NCBI RefSeq assembly: GCF_000712185.1
Contig: NZ_KL544019.1
Span: 12,956 to 76,955 of the forward strand
From: Mycoplasmopsis opalescens ATCC 27921
GTDB taxonomy: Bacteria; Bacillota_I; Bacilli_A; Mycoplasmatales; Metamycoplasmataceae
Length of the DNA: 64,000 nt
Direction: 5' to 3'
A program made the translations under genes and the position numbers. Shown piece after piece: positions 54,381-64,000 of this stretch. Below the pieces are notes generated by a model. It was not told where the DNA came from. It saw only the letters and a list, made by a program, of their open reading frames with translations, and did no database searches. Position 1 is the first letter of the stretch. The number at the start of each line of letters is the position of its first letter.

Positions 54381-55184
54381 TTATTTATTTCATTTTGATA
54401 GATAATCTAGGATTGCTAATCCTAATCCGTGTTCTGTTACGGCTTTTGTAACGAATTTCGCTTCGTTTTTAACATAATCTTTGGCATTGTCCATTGCATA
54501 TGAATAATTAAATGTTTTAAACATAGAGAAATCGTTTTCGCTATCGCCGATAACCATAATATCATCTTTAGTGTTATTATCAAATACGTTTTCAAGCATT
54601 CATAAAATTGCTTGCCCTTTTGAAGTTTGTTTAGGGATAATTTCAATATTCATATGAGTTTTAATTACTTGGCAATCAAGCTTTTCTAACTCAGTCATTA
54701 ACTCATCTACGTTTGAAGAATTTTCAAAGTAAACTTCCATTTTTGAGATTGGCAATAAATCTTTCTGCCCTGTATATAGCTCAAATTGGTCAAAATTTTC
54801 ATATTTAAAATAAATTCTATTTAAAAACTCCATATCTTCTTCTTTAAAAACATAAAAGATATCTGAACTCCATGCCGCAGAAGAAACATTATATTTTTTA
54901 AATAGCTCAAAAATAATTTTAACAATTTTTGGTTCAATGAAAACTTCATGAATATATTTAAATTTTTTGGTTGAGTAAATTTGCGCACCTGAAGAACCAA
55001 TGATAAATTCCGCATTTGTTAATTTGGCTAATTTTATCATTTTCGGACAAATTGGGTTCCCGGTTGCAATATTAAAACTCAAATCATTACCCTTAATAAT
55101 GCTTAAATTGGAGTTTGAAACATAATTATCGCGGCTATAAATTGTACCGTCGACATCACTAAATATAACTGGTTTACGTCTCAT
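54381..55184 (-). CDS. HAD-superfamily (Cof type) phosphatase
   Basis: 267 residues. Motif I FSDVDGTIYSR, with the nucleophile Asp, and motif IV MVIGDSENDFSMFK; the C2 cap in between (EDMEFLNRIYFKYENFD region) is of type IIB, as in Cof proteins, which dephosphorylate sugar or vitamin phosphates. KQTSKGQAILW precedes motif IV as expected. The substrate is unknown. RBS AAGGAGG. Confidence 0.88.
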
Positions 55185-55261
55185 TTTTACCTCCTTTAAA
55201 AAGTCCCATAATATTTTAGATTAAAAGAGTAAAAATTCTAGCAATTAATTTATTTTTTATG

Positions 55262-55295
55262 AAAAAAATAAATAACCACACTGGCGCGTGATTAT
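55262..55295 (-). terminator. Terminator of pip
   Basis: ATAATCAC / GTGGTTAT then TTATTTTTTT on the minus strand. Confidence 0.7.
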
Positions 55296-55307
55296 ATTTA
55301 ATTAAAA

Positions 55308-56273
55308 TTAGCTAAATTTTAATTTTAGTTCATCCATAATTTTGACTAGCTCTTTGCGGTTATTAGTGTCAAAAACGCTGTGTCCAGCTCTTCTTGTGAT
55401 TTTTAAATTGCAGTTTTTTAACTTTTTCGATAGTAAATAAGCACCTTCTGGTAAAGTTACCCAATCATATTCTCCGTGCACAATAAATGTTGGAATTTCT
55501 TCATAAGCTTTAGAATTATCCAAAATGTAATTTTCAGGCATAAATGAATCATTAAAGAAAAAGTGATTTTCGATTAAAGCAATTTCAAAATATTTTTGTT
55601 TATCTTCACTTTCTTTTGGATAAGTATATTTTTTAACTGATGCAGAAGCCGATTCAAAGTATGCTCATTCTAAAAGGGCTTTTTCACGGATTTTCGGATC
55701 TCCACAATGCATTAATTCATGGTAGGCATGCACCATATTATGTCTTTTACTTGGTTCGATAACATTTTGGTAGCGCTCAAATTCGAATGGCTTATAAAAT
55801 GATGCACCCTGTTGATATAATCAATCAATATCAATTTTTCTTGTTAAAAAAACGCCTCTAAGCACCATTGTTAAAATATTTTGAGGGTATTTAATGGCAT
55901 AAAGTAAACTAAGAGTGCTACCTCATGAACCGCCGAAAAGAATTCATTTATCAATATTTAATGTTTTACGAACAAGCTCAAGATCTTCAACTAAATGCTG
56001 ACTTGTATTATTAACCAGTGACATTTGGGGCACAGTTTTACCACATCCTCTTTGATCTAAAGTAACTATTTTATAGTATTTTGGGTCAAAAAAGCAATGT
56101 GCATATTTTGATGTTCCACCCCCTGGTCCACCGTGAATAAATATAACCGGAATGCCATCAGGATTACCGAATAATTCAACATGAAGCTCATAAATATTGT
56201 CACTAGTTTTTATTTTTTTAACTTCATAAGGTTTTATAAGAGGGTATAAATATTTAATTTTTTTAGGCTTCAT
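55308..56273 (-). CDS. pip: Proline iminopeptidase
   Basis: 321 residues. Alpha/beta-hydrolase of the S33 family, removing N-terminal Pro from peptides. Oxyanion HGGPGGG at about residue 48, LDQRGCGKT, the nucleophile in GGSWGSTLSLL, then Asp in HGEYDWVTLP and His in RRAGHSVF. Overlaps the aspS end by 11 bases. Cytosolic; with pepF it completes peptide breakdown. Confidence 0.93.
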
Positions 56274-57978
56274 TAGTTTCCTTTAACATTAAAAATAACT
56301 CATCAAGTTGACTTTTATCAACTGAACTTGGTGCATCGGTAAAAATATCTTGATTTTTAGCATTCTTTGGAAAGGCAATAACATCACGAATAGATTTTTC
56401 CTTCGCTAAAATCATAATAATTCTATCAAGACCTAAACCGATTCCGCAATGCGGAGGGACCCCATATTCTAAAGCCTTAATAAACCAACCGAAACGTGAT
56501 TGTATTTGATCTTCGCTTAAGCCGACTAAATCAAACATCTTCTTTTGAGTTTTTGGATCATAAATTCTAGCTGAACCCGATCCCAATTCAAAACCATTTA
56601 AGACTAAGTCGTAGCTTCTTGCTCTAACTTGCGATAGGTCTAATTTATCCAATTCATCTATTTCATGGTCGAATTGGGTAAATGGGTGGTGGGCAGCATC
56701 TCAACGATTCTCTTCCTCATTGTATTCGAACATTGGTCAATTAACAATTCATGAAAAGTTAAATTCATTATCATCGGAATAATGATATATTTCATTTAAA
56801 GTTACCCGTAGAGCACCTAATGCCTTAGTTGCTTTATCAAAATCGTGTGCAACAATAAAGTATGATCCATCTTTGCTTCCTAATTCTTTATATAAATTAG
56901 CAACTGCTTCTGGTACTTTATTAGCAAAGTTTGTTGTTCCCAAAACGCCTTTATCATACGTAAAATAGAATAAAATGTTAGCTGAATTTTTGGTTGCTAT
57001 TTCTTCTAAAACTTTAAATTCTTTTTTACTAATTATTGTATCCACATGTAATAAACGCTTAGCTTTAGCATTTTTAATGATATTAAAGTCTGTATCATTG
57101 CAAAAATAATCAATATCTTGAATTTTATAACCAAAGCGCAAATCCGGTTTATCTGACCCATAATCGCGTAAAGCATCAAAATAATTAACACGTTTGAATG
57201 GTATTTGAATTTCATGGCCTAGTTCATGCATTGCATATTTAAATAATTTTTCAATATAAGCTTGAAAATCTTCAACATTTTGATAAGCACATTCAATGTC
57301 TAACTGCGTAAATTCAGGTTGTCTATCTTTTCTGCTATCTTCATCTCTAAAACAACGAGCAAATTGATAATACTTTTCAAAGCCTGAAATCATCAATAAT
57401 TGTTTAAACAGTTGTGGGCTTTGAGGCAAAGCTCAGAATTCATTAGCTTTTCTAGTCGGTACCAAAAAGTCTCTTGCTCCCTCTGGTGTACTTTTAGCTA
57501 GCATAGGAGTTTCAATGTCTAAAAAGCCATTTTGATGCATAAATTGACGGACAGCAAACATAAATTTATCTTTCAAAATAATATTTTTTTGCATTTTTGG
57601 GCGTCTTAAATCTAAGAAACGATACTTCATTCTTAGTTCTTCCTTGACGTCAATATCATCACGGATTGCAAACGGCAATTCATCTTGGCTTGGTGAAAAA
57701 AGTTTTCAATTATCAACTAAAACCTCAACTTCTCCCGTTTCAATATTTGCATTTTTTTGTTTTCTTTCAGAAACTATACCGCTAACTTCGATGACACTTT
57801 CTTTTGAAATATGGACATCTTCATGAAAAACGCATTGAATAATTCCATATCTATCCCTGAGATCAATAAAAGTTAGTTCCCCAAAACGACGTTTATTAGC
57901 CACAAAGCCAGATAATGTTACTTTTTGACCAACATTACTTATTCTCAATTCATTGTTATTAATTGTTTTTGAATGCAT
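56263..57978 (-). CDS. aspS: Aspartyl-tRNA synthetase
   Basis: 571 residues. N-terminal OB anticodon domain ([27 protein letters not shown]), class II motif 2 [22 protein letters not shown], insertion domain, and motif 3 [13 protein letters not shown]. The LPFAIRD... [12 protein letters not shown] pattern is bacterial AspRS type. RBS AAGGAT. pip is co-transcribed behind it. Confidence 0.97.
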
Positions 57979-58502
57979 ATCTAATCCTTAAAATACATAA
58001 AATTTATATATATAATTGTATATCAATATGAAATTATTGATTTAAGTAAATATAAATAAAAATTAAATGCTTTAGATTTTTATAAGTTAAGCCTATTACA
58101 TTTTCTTTTTTATTCTAAATCATAATATATTTTTTAAATTTTAATGTTCCTAAAAATACAGTAGCACAGTGCTTTAAGAAAATTAATAATTAAAAGAAAA
58201 AAATATCTAATTTAAAACAGTACTGTTAAAAAGCTATAAAAAAATAGAACTTTTTTGGCAAAATGTAATTGAGACATTTTTTATTATATTTAAATATGAT
58301 AGTAAATATTCGACATCTACAAACCAAAAGTTTTAATGATTTTATAAAACCACTCTCTAAATAAAATTGGTAGAAACCAATACTTCGTTTTTTATTTATT
58401 CAATCAGCTAATATAAATAATATAATTAATATAGTATCGATACTAAATATATTTATTATTATTTTTTATTTTGCTAAAATAGTCTTATATTACGCTAACA
58501 TA
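57979..58502. other. Long AT-rich intergenic region between aspS and tuf
   Basis: About 520 bases without a supported gene on either strand. It must hold the divergent aspS and tuf promoters. The only clear structure is a palindromic repeat at 58149-58178. Confidence 0.6.
58149..58178. repeat. CAGTAGCACAG palindromic repeat
   Basis: CCTAAAAATACAGTAGCACA followed by GTGCTTTAAG. Confidence 0.6.
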
Positions 58503-58599
58503 ACTATTGTTATGAATGGATAGGTTGCGACTGAAAGATCGCACTTTGGTTGGTTTTAGCGCTAAAATTAATTAATTTTTAACGAAAGGAAAATTACAA
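58503..58599 (+). promoter_or_regulatory. Structured tuf leader
   Basis: Three hairpins in 70 bases: CATAAC-TATT-GTTATG, TTGCGA-CTGAAAGA-TCGCA, and perfect TTTTAGCGCTAAAA, before the AAAGGA RBS. They suggest attenuation, mRNA stabilisation, or protein-dependent control of the very highly expressed EF-Tu gene. Confidence 0.5.
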
Positions 58600-59790
58600 A
58601 TGGCAAAATTAGATTTTAACCGTAATAAAGATCACGTTAACATTGGTACCATCGGACACGTTGACCATGGTAAAACTACTTTAACCGCTGCTATTGCAAC
58701 TGTTTTATCTAAAAAAGGTTTAGCTGAAGCTCGTGACTACGCATCTATCGATGCTGCACCAGAAGAAAAAGCACGTGGAATTACAATTAACACAGCTCAC
58801 ATCGAATATGAAACAGAACCTCGTCACTATGCACACGTTGACTGTCCTGGTCACGCCGACTACATCAAAAATATGATTACCGGTGCTGCTCAAATGGATG
58901 GTGCAATCTTAGTTGTTGCTGCAACAGATGGTCCTATGCCTCAAACTCGTGAACACATCTTACTTGCAAAACAAGTTGGTGTTCCTCGTATGGTAGTATT
59001 TTTAAACAAATGCGATATGATTCCAGAATCAGACCAAGAAATGGTTGACTTAGTTGAAATGGACGTTCGTGAATTGCTTTCTAAATATGGATTTGACGGA
59101 GATAACACTCCAATTATTCGTGGTTCAGCTTTAGAAGCTCTTAAAGGCTCAGCTCAAGGTGAAAAATACATCGAAGAATTAATGGCTGCAGTTGACTCAT
59201 GAATCGAAACTCCAGTTAAAGAATTTGACAAACCATTCTTAATGGCTGTTGAAGACGTTTTCACAATCACAGGACGTGGAACAGTTGCTACAGGTCGTGT
59301 TGAACGTGGAAGATTAAACCTTAACGAAGAAGTTGAAATTATTGGTTTTAAACCAACTAAAAAAACTGTTGTTACAGGTATGGAAATGTTCCGTAAAAAC
59401 CTTAAGGAAGTTCAAGCTGGTGACAACGCTGGTTTACTTCTTAGAGGTATTGACCGAACATCAATCGAAAGAGGACAAGTTCTTGCAAAACCAGGATCAA
59501 TCGTTCCTCACACAGAATTCACTGCTCAAATTTATGTATTAACTAAAGATGAAGGTGGACGTCACACACCATTTTTCAAAAACTACAAACCTCAATTCTA
59601 CTTCCGTACAACAGACGTAACAGGTGGTGTTGAATTTGAAGCTGGCCGTGAAATGGTTACACCAGGCGAAAACGTTGAATTAACCGTTAAATTAATTGCT
59701 CCTATCGCAGTTGAAAACGGAACAAAATTCTCAATCCGTGAAGGTGGACACACAGTAGGTTACGGTAACGTTACAAAAATTATTAAATAA
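58600..59790 (+). CDS. tuf: Elongation factor Tu
   Basis: 396 residues, one TGA-Trp. GTPase motifs GHVDHGKTT, the DCPGHADY switch and NKCDMI; domains II and III complete through [10 protein letters not shown]. It delivers aminoacyl-tRNA. Codons are strongly biased to preferred ones (GGT, GTT, CGT), unlike neighbours, as expected for high expression. Single gene with terminator. Confidence 0.99.
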
Positions 59791-59795
59791 TTTAA

Positions 59796-59838
59796 ATAAT
59801 AAAAAGATAAGGGTAGCCTTGTCTTTTTATTATTTTGT
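59796..59838 (+). terminator. Terminator of tuf
   Basis: AATAATAAAAAGATAAGG / CCTTGTCTTTTTATTATT, then TTTG. Confidence 0.9.
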
Positions 59839-59877
59839 TCCCGTTTTTCCTTTGTTATAGTCGAAAAGGGAACAAAA
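59833..59877. repeat. Inverted repeat after tuf
   Basis: TTTTGTTCCC / GGGAACAAAA with extra inner pairing (TTTTC / GAAAA), directly behind the tuf terminator and 40 bases before tsaE. A second, back-up or bidirectional, terminator is possible. Confidence 0.55.
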
Positions 59878-59904
59878 TCGTTTAAAAAATTTTATATATT
59901 AATG

Positions 59905-59916
59905 TAAAATAATATT
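59905..59916 (+). promoter_or_regulatory. Likely leaderless promoter of tsaE
   Basis: TAAAAT ends 6 bases before ATG 59917, with no RBS; the AATGTAAAATAATATTATG context mirrors the cupin gene's. Confidence 0.55.
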
Positions 59917-60321
59917 ATGCACTCTAATAAATTTAAATTCATTATTCCGCACGGAGAATCGCTGAAAAATGTTGCCAAAGAAATTCTTAAAAATACACAA
60001 AAAACTAAAGTTTTACTTTTAAATGGTGAATTGGGAAATGGTAAAACTGCTTTAGTAAAAGAAATTGCAAAGCAGATTGGAATAGAAGAAAAAATTACCT
60101 CTCCATCGTTTAATTATATAAAGGTTTATGATGGTCTTGTTCACATCGACGCGTATAATTTAACTGGAAATTTGGATGAATTTGAAGATTATTTTGAAGA
60201 TAATATCATAGCTATTGAATGAGCCAATTTATTAGATATTAGATATAATAAATATATAAAAATAGATATTGTTATGGATGAAGAAAATAATCATATTTTC
60301 AATTTGGAGGTAGTTGAATAA
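59917..60321 (+). CDS. tsaE: t6A biosynthesis ATPase TsaE
   Basis: 134 residues. Walker A GELGNGKTALVKEIA, TSPSFNYIKVYDG, and IAIEWANLLD (Walker B-type end). Works with TsaB and TsaD to make t6A37 in ANN-decoding tRNAs. Stop overlaps the tsaB start as TAATG. Confidence 0.93.
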
Positions 60322-60878
60322 TGATTTTAGTTTTAGATACGGCAGTAGATGATTTTGCTCTTGCTCTTTTAGATAATAATTATAAGTTGATAGACAAAAT
60401 TATTCTTAAGGGTTATCCAAAAAAAGTTGATTTAATACCTCAATATGTCAAACAGATTTGTTCCCAAAATGGCCTAACCATAGGAAAAATAGATACATTC
60501 ATCACTAATTTAGGGCCAGGGTATTTTACCGGAGTAAGAATTTCATTGGTTTATTTAAGAACAATCGCTTTAGTTAGCCACGCCACAATAAAAACCTATT
60601 CAACTATGCAAATAATTAGACAACAAAATCCAAAAAAAGACTTTTTTATAACTAATGCGATGGGTAATAAATATTACTTTTATGCTAATGATAAATCAAA
60701 TTTTGATATTAAAAATATTGTAATCAAAGAGGGCATATTTGAAAATTATGATTCAATAAATTATGATGATTTTTTTAATAATTTTAAAGATTATGTCTAT
60801 AACTTTAAAAATTATGAAAATTTGCATGAAATTGAACCATACTACATAAAACTACCACAAATAGGATCAAAAAAATAA
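60321..60878 (+). CDS. tsaB: t6A biosynthesis protein TsaB
   Basis: 185 residues. MILVLDTAVDDFALALLD, then ITNLGPGYFTGVRISLVYLRTIAL, is the TsaB core. Shorter than E. coli TsaB (about 230), common in mollicutes. It forms the dimer with TsaD. Coupled by TAATG on both sides. Confidence 0.92.
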   Translation: MILVLDTAVDDFALALLDNNYKLIDKIILKGYPKKVDLIPQYVKQICSQNGLTIGKIDTFITNLGPGYFTGVRISLVYLRTIALVSHATIKTYSTMQIIRQQNPKKDFFITNAMGNKYYFYANDKSNFDIKNIVIKEGIFENYDSINYDDFFNNFKDYVYNFKNYENLHEIEPYYIKLPQIGSKK

Positions 60879-61819
60879 TGTTAATTTTAGGTATTGAAAC
60901 TAGTCATGACGATACATCTATCGCTTTATTAGAAGATGGAAAAGTATTGCACCAAGAAACAATTAGTCAAATCGATATTTTTGCTGCTTTTGGTGGCACG
61001 ATTCCCGAATTATCCTCAAGGGAGCATGTTAAAAACATCAATTTAATTCAGCAAATCTTTTTAAATAAATTTGATTTATCCAAAATTGATTATATCGCGT
61101 ACACAGAAAAACCGGGTTTGATAGGAACTTTACAAATTGGTTTTTTATTTGCTCATGCTTTATCTTTGGTTTTGAATAAACCATTAATTCCTATTAATCA
61201 TTTGCACGGACATTTTTTCTCAGCAGCAATTGATAATGAAATTAAATTCCCTGCACTATGTTTATTAGTTTCAGGAGGTCATACTCAGATACTATTAATC
61301 CAAAACCCCTATGATATAGAAGTTTTGGGCGAAACATTAGATGACGCAGTCGGCGAATGTTTTGATAAAGTTTCATCAAGACTTAACTTAGGTTTCCCAG
61401 GTGGACCTAAAATTGATAAACTTTATCGAAGCTATCATGGCGAATTTATTAAGTTAACTGAACCACACACAGAAAATAAATATGATTTTTCATTTTCTGG
61501 ATTAAAAAGTCAAGTTCTAAACTTATATAATAATTCCATAGCAAGAAAAAATAAAATTGATGAGGTTACACTAGCTTGTTCGTTTCAAGAACTTGCGGTA
61601 TCATATTTAATAAATAAAATCAAATTAGCAACTGAAGATTTTCAATTCGAAACCTTAGTATTAGCAGGTGGTGTAAGTGCTAATACAGAGCTAAGAAAGA
61701 GATTTTTAAAACTTAGCCCCAAGGCAATTATTCCTGATTTAAAATACGCAACCGATAACGGAGCAATGATAGCGATGTGTGCATATCAACAACTAAAATG
61801 AAAAGGCATTAATGAATAA
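60878..61819 (+). CDS. tsaD: t6A threonylcarbamoyltransferase TsaD
   Basis: 313 residues. ILGIETSHDDTSIALL, metal HxxxH His108/His112 (NHLHGH), LLVSGGHTQIL, DDAVGECFDKVSSRLNLGFPGG, and VLAGGVSANTELR. Transfers threonylcarbamoyl to A37. A TGA-Trp before the end extends the frame (WKGINE). Overlaps the next gene by 8 bases. Confidence 0.96.
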
Positions 61820-62573
61820 AAAAAGGCTAGCTACAGCATTTTTGGTAACATTACAACTACCATTAATTACATTTTCGTGTGAATATAAAAACCATCAAGA
61901 ATTAGAAAAAGAAAAACCTAAAAAGATTGATACTAAAAAAGATCAGATTAAAAAAGAGATAGACAAATTAGATTTTATTGATCATAAAAATAAACATTTA
62001 CAAATCAAGATTAATAAAAAAAGGGAATTAAAAATCAATCAAGCCACTGAGGTTCAAATTAGTAGAACAATTGATGGTGATACATTTGAAATTATTAATC
62101 CTAAAAAAGATGGAACAACAAGAATACGCTTTTCAGGTGTTGACACTCCAGAAAAATATAACCCTAAAACCAAAGAATTAACTAAAGGCGTACAATATGA
62201 ATATGCCTTAAAAGCAAGTAATTACACTGAAAACTTCGTTCGAAGTAAAAAAATCACAAATATTTATATTGTTCCACAAAAAACTAGTTCAAGCCCAATT
62301 GGTGGCGAAGATATTTATGATCATTATGGCAGGGTGGTTGCTATAATTTACGGCTTAGACAAAGACAATAAAGTGATAAATCTAAATTATGAATTAGTTA
62401 AAAATGGTTTTGCTCTTAAAAAATATATTTCACTTAACCCATATAATCGCTTTTATACCACAAACAAAGATTATTATTATTTATTAGAATATGGCCAAAA
62501 ACAAGCTAAAAATAATAAAGTAGGTATTTGAGAACATGAAAAATTATTAACACAAATATACCCAAAAAATTAA
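61812..62573 (+). CDS. Thermonuclease (staphylococcal nuclease-like) lipoprotein
   Basis: 253 residues. Lipobox Cys23 (LPLITFSC), Lys-rich linker to about residue 75, then an SNase domain: ISRTIDGDTFEI, TRIRFSGVDTPE and YDHYGRVVAIIYG, including the Ca2+ Asp and catalytic Arg and Glu positions. It should degrade nucleic acids at the cell surface. The eight-base overlap with tsaD shows co-transcription but not shared function. Confidence 0.88.
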
Positions 62574-62645
62574 TAAAACTTAACGTATAATATTTCATTT
62601 TTTATTTTTTATAATTAAAAAAACTATTATAATAATATGGCTATC

Positions 62646-62719
62646 GCAAACGTAATTTAATGGCAAAATTCTAGCTTGCCATGCTAGTAATGGGGGTTCG
62701 ATTCCCCTCGTTTGCTCCA
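62646..62719 (+). tRNA. tRNA-Gly (GCC)
   Basis: 74 bases, encoded CCA. Acceptor GCAAACG / CGTTTGC, anticodon GCC in CTTGCCATG. The D-arm (AATTTAATGGCAAAATT) is A/T-rich and the acceptor discriminator base is T. Confidence 0.93.
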
Positions 62720-62733
62720 TATGTTAAATCGCC

Positions 62734-62753
62734 ACACCATTATGGTGTTTTTT
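62734..62753 (+). terminator. Terminator after tRNA-Gly
   Basis: ACACCATTATGGTG then T6. Confidence 0.85.
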
Positions 62754-62834
62754 ATTTTTATATAGTTTAAAAAAAATAAAAAAATATTTGTATTTTTAAA
62801 TTTTATATTATAATAAATAAGCAATTTTATAGAT

Positions 62835-62909
62835 GCCGATTTAGCTCAGCGGTAGAGCAGCTGGCTGTTAACCAGTTGGTCGCAGGTTCGATCCCCGCAA
62901 TCGGCGCCA
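62835..62909 (+). tRNA. tRNA-Asn (GTT)
   Basis: 75 bases with CCA. Acceptor GCCGATT / AATCGGC, anticodon GTT in CTGTTAAC. Confidence 0.95.
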
Positions 62910-62916
62910 TTTATAA

Positions 62917-62992
62917 GGTCTGTTGGTGAAGCGGTTAACACACATGGTTTTCATCCATGCATACACGGGTTCGATTCCCGTACAGACTGCCA
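62917..62992 (+). tRNA. tRNA-Glu (TTC)
   Basis: 76 bases with CCA. Acceptor GGTCTGT / ACAGACT, anticodon TTC in TTTTCATC. Seven bases after tRNA-Asn. Confidence 0.95.
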
Positions 62993-62994
62993 TT

Positions 62995-63070
62995 GGAGAA
63001 TTAGCTCAGCTGGGAGAGCGTCGCCCTTACAAGGCGGATGTCGTGGGTTCGAACCCCTCATTCTCCACCA
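62995..63070 (+). tRNA. tRNA-Val (TAC)
   Basis: 76 bases with CCA. Acceptor GGAGAAT / ATTCTCC, anticodon TAC in CTTACAA. Last of the cluster Asn-Glu-Val. Confidence 0.95.
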
Positions 63071-63073
63071 TTT

Positions 63074-63095
63074 ACTAGCATCGCTAGTTTTTTTT
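63074..63095 (+). terminator. Terminator of the tRNA cluster
   Basis: ACTAGC-ATC-GCTAGT with T8. Confidence 0.85.
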
Positions 63096-63225
63096 ATTCT
63101 TTTTTTTATTTATAAATAATTAATAATAATTATTTTATTTAGTTTGTTTTTTATCTTAATTTTCTATTTTTTTGTTAATGTTTAAATATAATATAATCAT
63201 AAAAGTTTGAAAAGAGGAGTAAAAA

Positions 63226-63666
63226 ATGACTAAAAGATTAACTATTTCTAAAATTGATGCAAAATTGCTTGATGGGGCAAGCATTACAACACAATACGTC
63301 AATAGCAAAAATCTTTCAATGATTTTGCTAGAATTGATCAGAGTAAGAACTTCACAAATTAATAAATGCGCTTATTGTTTAGATATCCACACTAAGTTAG
63401 CAATTGAAGCAGGAGAAACTGAAAGAAGAATTTTTTCTTTACCAGCATGAGAATTATCGCCATTATTTAGTTCAAAAGAAAAAGCAGTTTTACAAATGAC
63501 AGAAGAAATTGCTAAAGTTCACGAAAATGGCGTAACTGACCAAACATATGATGAATTAACAAAACATTTTACAAACGAAGAAATTGCCGTTCTTGTTACT
63601 GCAGCTATTAATATTAATATGTGAAATCGTTTTATGTTATTTTCTAAAGTTGAACACAAAAATTAA
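63226..63666 (+). CDS. AhpD-like carboxymuconolactone decarboxylase-family protein
   Basis: 146 residues. All-helical CMD domain with CAYCLDIHTKLAIEAG, the AhpD redox CxxC-H motif. Likely a peroxidase or thiol-redox role. RBS GAGGAG and a TATAAT box about 35 bases upstream. Confidence 0.88.
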
Positions 63667-63687
63667 AGTGGTTAAACCACTTTTTTT
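63665..63687 (+). terminator. Terminator of the AhpD-like gene
   Basis: AAAGTGGTTAAACCACTTT and T-run. Confidence 0.85.
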
Positions 63688-63690
63688 ATT

Positions 63691-63714
63691 AAAAAAATTA
63701 AGGCTTTGCCTTAA
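63691..63714 (-). terminator. Terminator of lspA
   Basis: TTAAGGCAAAGCCTTAA with T7 on the minus strand, overlapping the lspA stop codon. Confidence 0.85.
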
Positions 63715-64000
63715 TTAATTAAGTCTTCTTCATCGTCTGGATTTATCACGAAATCATTCGGTTCATTGTTTTGTTCGATTTTTCCGCTTGCTTGGTTATT
63801 TTCAATATTAGCTTTAGCTTGTTGTTCTTTTTCTTTTTTCTCTTGCACAATTTCAACTATTAACGAAATAATAAAATAAATAACGGCTGCAATTGAACCA
63901 ACAACTAAAAATACATCAGCAAAATTAAATGTACCAATATTTTGCCCCTTTAATTTTTCTAATCAGGGTACTCATAGAATATCTTTAACATTACCTTTAA
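63711..64000 (-). CDS. lspA: Signal peptidase II (lipoprotein), 5' end outside window
   Basis: Only the C-terminal 96 codons. NIGTFNFADVFLVVGSIAAVI contains the second catalytic Asp (FNxADV) and the last membrane helix. An extended acidic, Gln/Asn-rich cytosolic tail of about 45 residues (VQEKKEKEQQAKAN...DDEEDLIN) is unusual for LspA. It would process all the lipoproteins noted in this window. Confidence 0.88.

Noticed and set aside
57979-58599. Possible stable RNA (RNase P, SRP or tmRNA) in the tuf upstream region
   Set aside because: None of the conserved core sequences of those RNAs are seen; only AT-rich sequence and small hairpins.

Overview
The window is from a wall-less Mollicute of the Mycoplasma type. 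It is very AT-rich, and UGA must be read as tryptophan: almost every conserved gene (alaS, thrS, tuf, potABCD, aspS, rpsK, a P-type ATPase) is continuous only if TGA is Trp. Lipobox lipoproteins, a membrane-nuclease homologue, minimal Fe-S and tRNA-modification pathways and the absence of wall genes fit this. The species cannot be fixed from sequence alone; the gene set resembles the hominis-type mycoplasmas.

Layout. 1-30.7 kb is almost all on the minus strand: a truncated leucine-rich-repeat lipoprotein, hpt, greA, an anchored methyltransferase-like protein, ruvX, alaS, mnmA, an efp pair, a YneF-like protein, a giant 2,747-residue SGNH-hydrolase surface protein (8.35-16.6 kb), thrS, trpS, a DDAH-like amidinohydrolase, the distal ribosomal operon (map-infA-rpmJ-rpsM-rpsK-rpoA-rplQ), infC-rpmI-rplT, tmcAL and pepF. 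31-53 kb is mostly plus strand: potABCD, a compact accessory module (XRE regulator, ImmA-like protease, DUF4417-like protein, two tandem paralogues, a protein with a duplicated domain), an APC permease, sufS-sufU-Y-family polymerase-nadD/yqeK-rluB-lipoprotein, rplM-rpsI, tRNA-Ile, a cupin, an MnuA-like nuclease lipoprotein, tRNA-Ser and a cation ATPase. 53-58 kb returns to the minus strand (obgE, HAD phosphatase, pip, aspS). 58.6-63.7 kb is plus strand (tuf, tsaE-tsaB-tsaD-thermonuclease lipoprotein, four tRNAs, an AhpD-like protein), and lspA enters from the right edge on the minus strand.

How the genes work together. The conserved blocks are translation (four tRNA synthetases, six ribosomal proteins, three initiation factors counting infA, infC and efp-type elongation, tuf, mnmA, tmcAL, the t6A genes tsaB/D/E), polyamine uptake (potABCD), Fe-S assembly (sufS/sufU) and salvage (hpt, nadD). 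Surface and secreted functions are a large hydrolase-like protein and several lipoproteins, two of them nucleases that could feed nucleotide scavenging.

Most interesting. (1) The 35.8-39.1 kb operon looks like an imported regulatory/defence or phage-derived module with tandem duplication at two scales. (2) A palindromic repeat of about 30 bp built around CTGTA-N-TACAG sits in at least ten intergenic gaps and extends into one gene junction. (3) Two 74-bp hairpins share a core but have different, individually complementary outer arms. (4) Several genes have a TATAAT-like box 5-7 bases before the start codon and no ribosome binding site, implying leaderless mRNAs. (5) Two genes appear to use AUA (or AUU) as start codon.
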